Under the pieces are notes generated by a model. It searched no databases. It was not told the origin of the DNA and was given only the letters and a program-made list of their open reading frames with translations. 6,057 nt of DNA, from assembly GCA_902773395.1 (NCBI GenBank), contig CACYEJ010000124.1, forward strand, positions 1 to 6,057. The letters are read 5' to 3'. This document shows, piece by piece, positions 5,792 through 6,057 of this stretch. The stretch is from an uncultured Ruminococcus sp. (lineage in GTDB: Bacteria; Bacillota_A; Clostridia; Oscillospirales; Acutalibacteraceae). Position 1 is the first letter of the stretch. The number at the start of each line of letters is the position of its first letter. The position numbers and the translations under genes were made by a program.

Positions 5792-5830
5792 TTGTACTCG
5801 AAAGCGGCTGCGGTACCGTTTTGAGTACAA
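5792..5830 (-). other. Hairpin A at the predicted transcript start of the C_GCAxxG_C_C gene
   Basis: TTGTACTC (5792-5799) is the exact reverse complement of GAGTACAA (5823-5830). Inside this, on the minus strand, AAAACGG pairs with CCGCTTT with one mismatch around an 8-nt loop, giving a stem of about 15 pairs. The predicted start site from the TATAAT at 5840-5835 falls near 5828, so the RNA would begin with this hairpin. It is followed on the minus strand by CCCTCCTC, an anti-Shine-Dalgarno-like run. Confidence 0.55.
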
Positions 5831-5834
5831 CTAT

Positions 5835-5865
5835 ATTATACCCCATATTAAAATTAGTTTGTTAA
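5835..5865 (-). promoter_or_regulatory. Probable promoter of the C_GCAxxG_C_C gene or of a leader RNA
   Basis: A perfect TATAAT lies on the minus strand at 5840-5835. The best -35 candidate is TTAACA (5865-5860), five of six consensus bases but at a long 19-nt spacing. Transcription would start near 5828 and give a leader of about 160 nt. Confidence 0.5.
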
Positions 5866-6057
5866 TACAGTATGAATTTTTCTTTAAATATTAAGCAATA
5901 TTTTGTCAATACATGCAAATATTTATCATCTGAATTTAAGGCTGATTAACCGCCTGTTATACCAATAGACACTCACCGTACTGACAATCCAAACTCATAT
6001 ACAAACTTACTTTATATACATACTCAACACATACTCGAAACATATCGTCAAACAAAA
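5841..6057. other. AT-rich intergenic stretch with no supported gene
   Basis: No frame carries a ribosome binding site with a plausible protein. Near the right edge, ACATACTC occurs twice at 11-bp spacing (6018 and 6029), followed by ACATATCG at 6040, a weak periodicity. A minus-strand frame is open from the edge to a stop at 5957-5959, but it is too short and featureless to call as a gene end. Confidence 0.5.

Noticed and set aside
6018..6050. ACATACTC-like units at 11-bp spacing
   Set aside because: There are only two good copies and one poor one in AT-rich DNA at the window edge; this could easily be chance.
5957..6055. Minus-strand open frame running off the right edge, about 33 codons
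   Set aside because: There is no recognisable motif, the composition is unremarkable and the frame is short enough to be chance; neighbouring sequence is needed.

Overview
The window looks like a chromosomal segment of an anaerobic, low-to-moderate GC Firmicute, most likely a Ruminococcus-type member of the Oscillospiraceae. This is inferred from a secreted protein with a type-I dockerin, a C_GCAxxG_C_C-family protein, AGGAGG-type ribosome binding sites, consensus -35/-10 promoters and short tandem heptamers between genes. No species is claimed.

Left part (1-740). This stretch looks eroded. A plus-strand FMN-binding domain (97-354) lacks a convincing start. It faces a minus-strand cupin gene (371-550) that keeps its ribosome binding site and N-terminus but stops after 59 codons, in the middle of the cupin motif. 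Beyond it lie two facing tracts of 7-bp tandem repeats (609-629 and 648-689).

Centre (741-4907). Three complete genes lie on the minus strand: a tetR-type regulator (4392-4907), the glycogen branching enzyme gene glgB (2081-4222), and a secreted dockerin protein (741-1781). Each has its own near-consensus promoter with 17-nt spacing. A hairpin terminator separates glgB from the dockerin gene. A 14-bp palindrome just downstream of the tetR -10 box suggests autorepression. A second, unrelated palindrome lies just upstream of the glgB promoter. GlgB carries an unusual charged tail of about 77 residues after its last catalytic-core domain. No other glycogen genes are in the window.

Right part (4992-6057). 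A C_GCAxxG_C_C-family protein (5191-5667, minus) is preceded by a leader of about 160 nt. The leader holds two strong hairpins and an anti-Shine-Dalgarno segment complementary to the gene's own ribosome binding site. It is the least explained part of the window and could be a cis-regulatory RNA, a small RNA or a dispersed intergenic element. The last 216 bases are AT-rich and hold no gene that can be supported.

The glgB/tetR pair suggests regulated storage-polysaccharide metabolism, and the dockerin protein suggests extracellular complexes such as a cellulosome or amylosome. No functional link between these genes is shown by the sequence.
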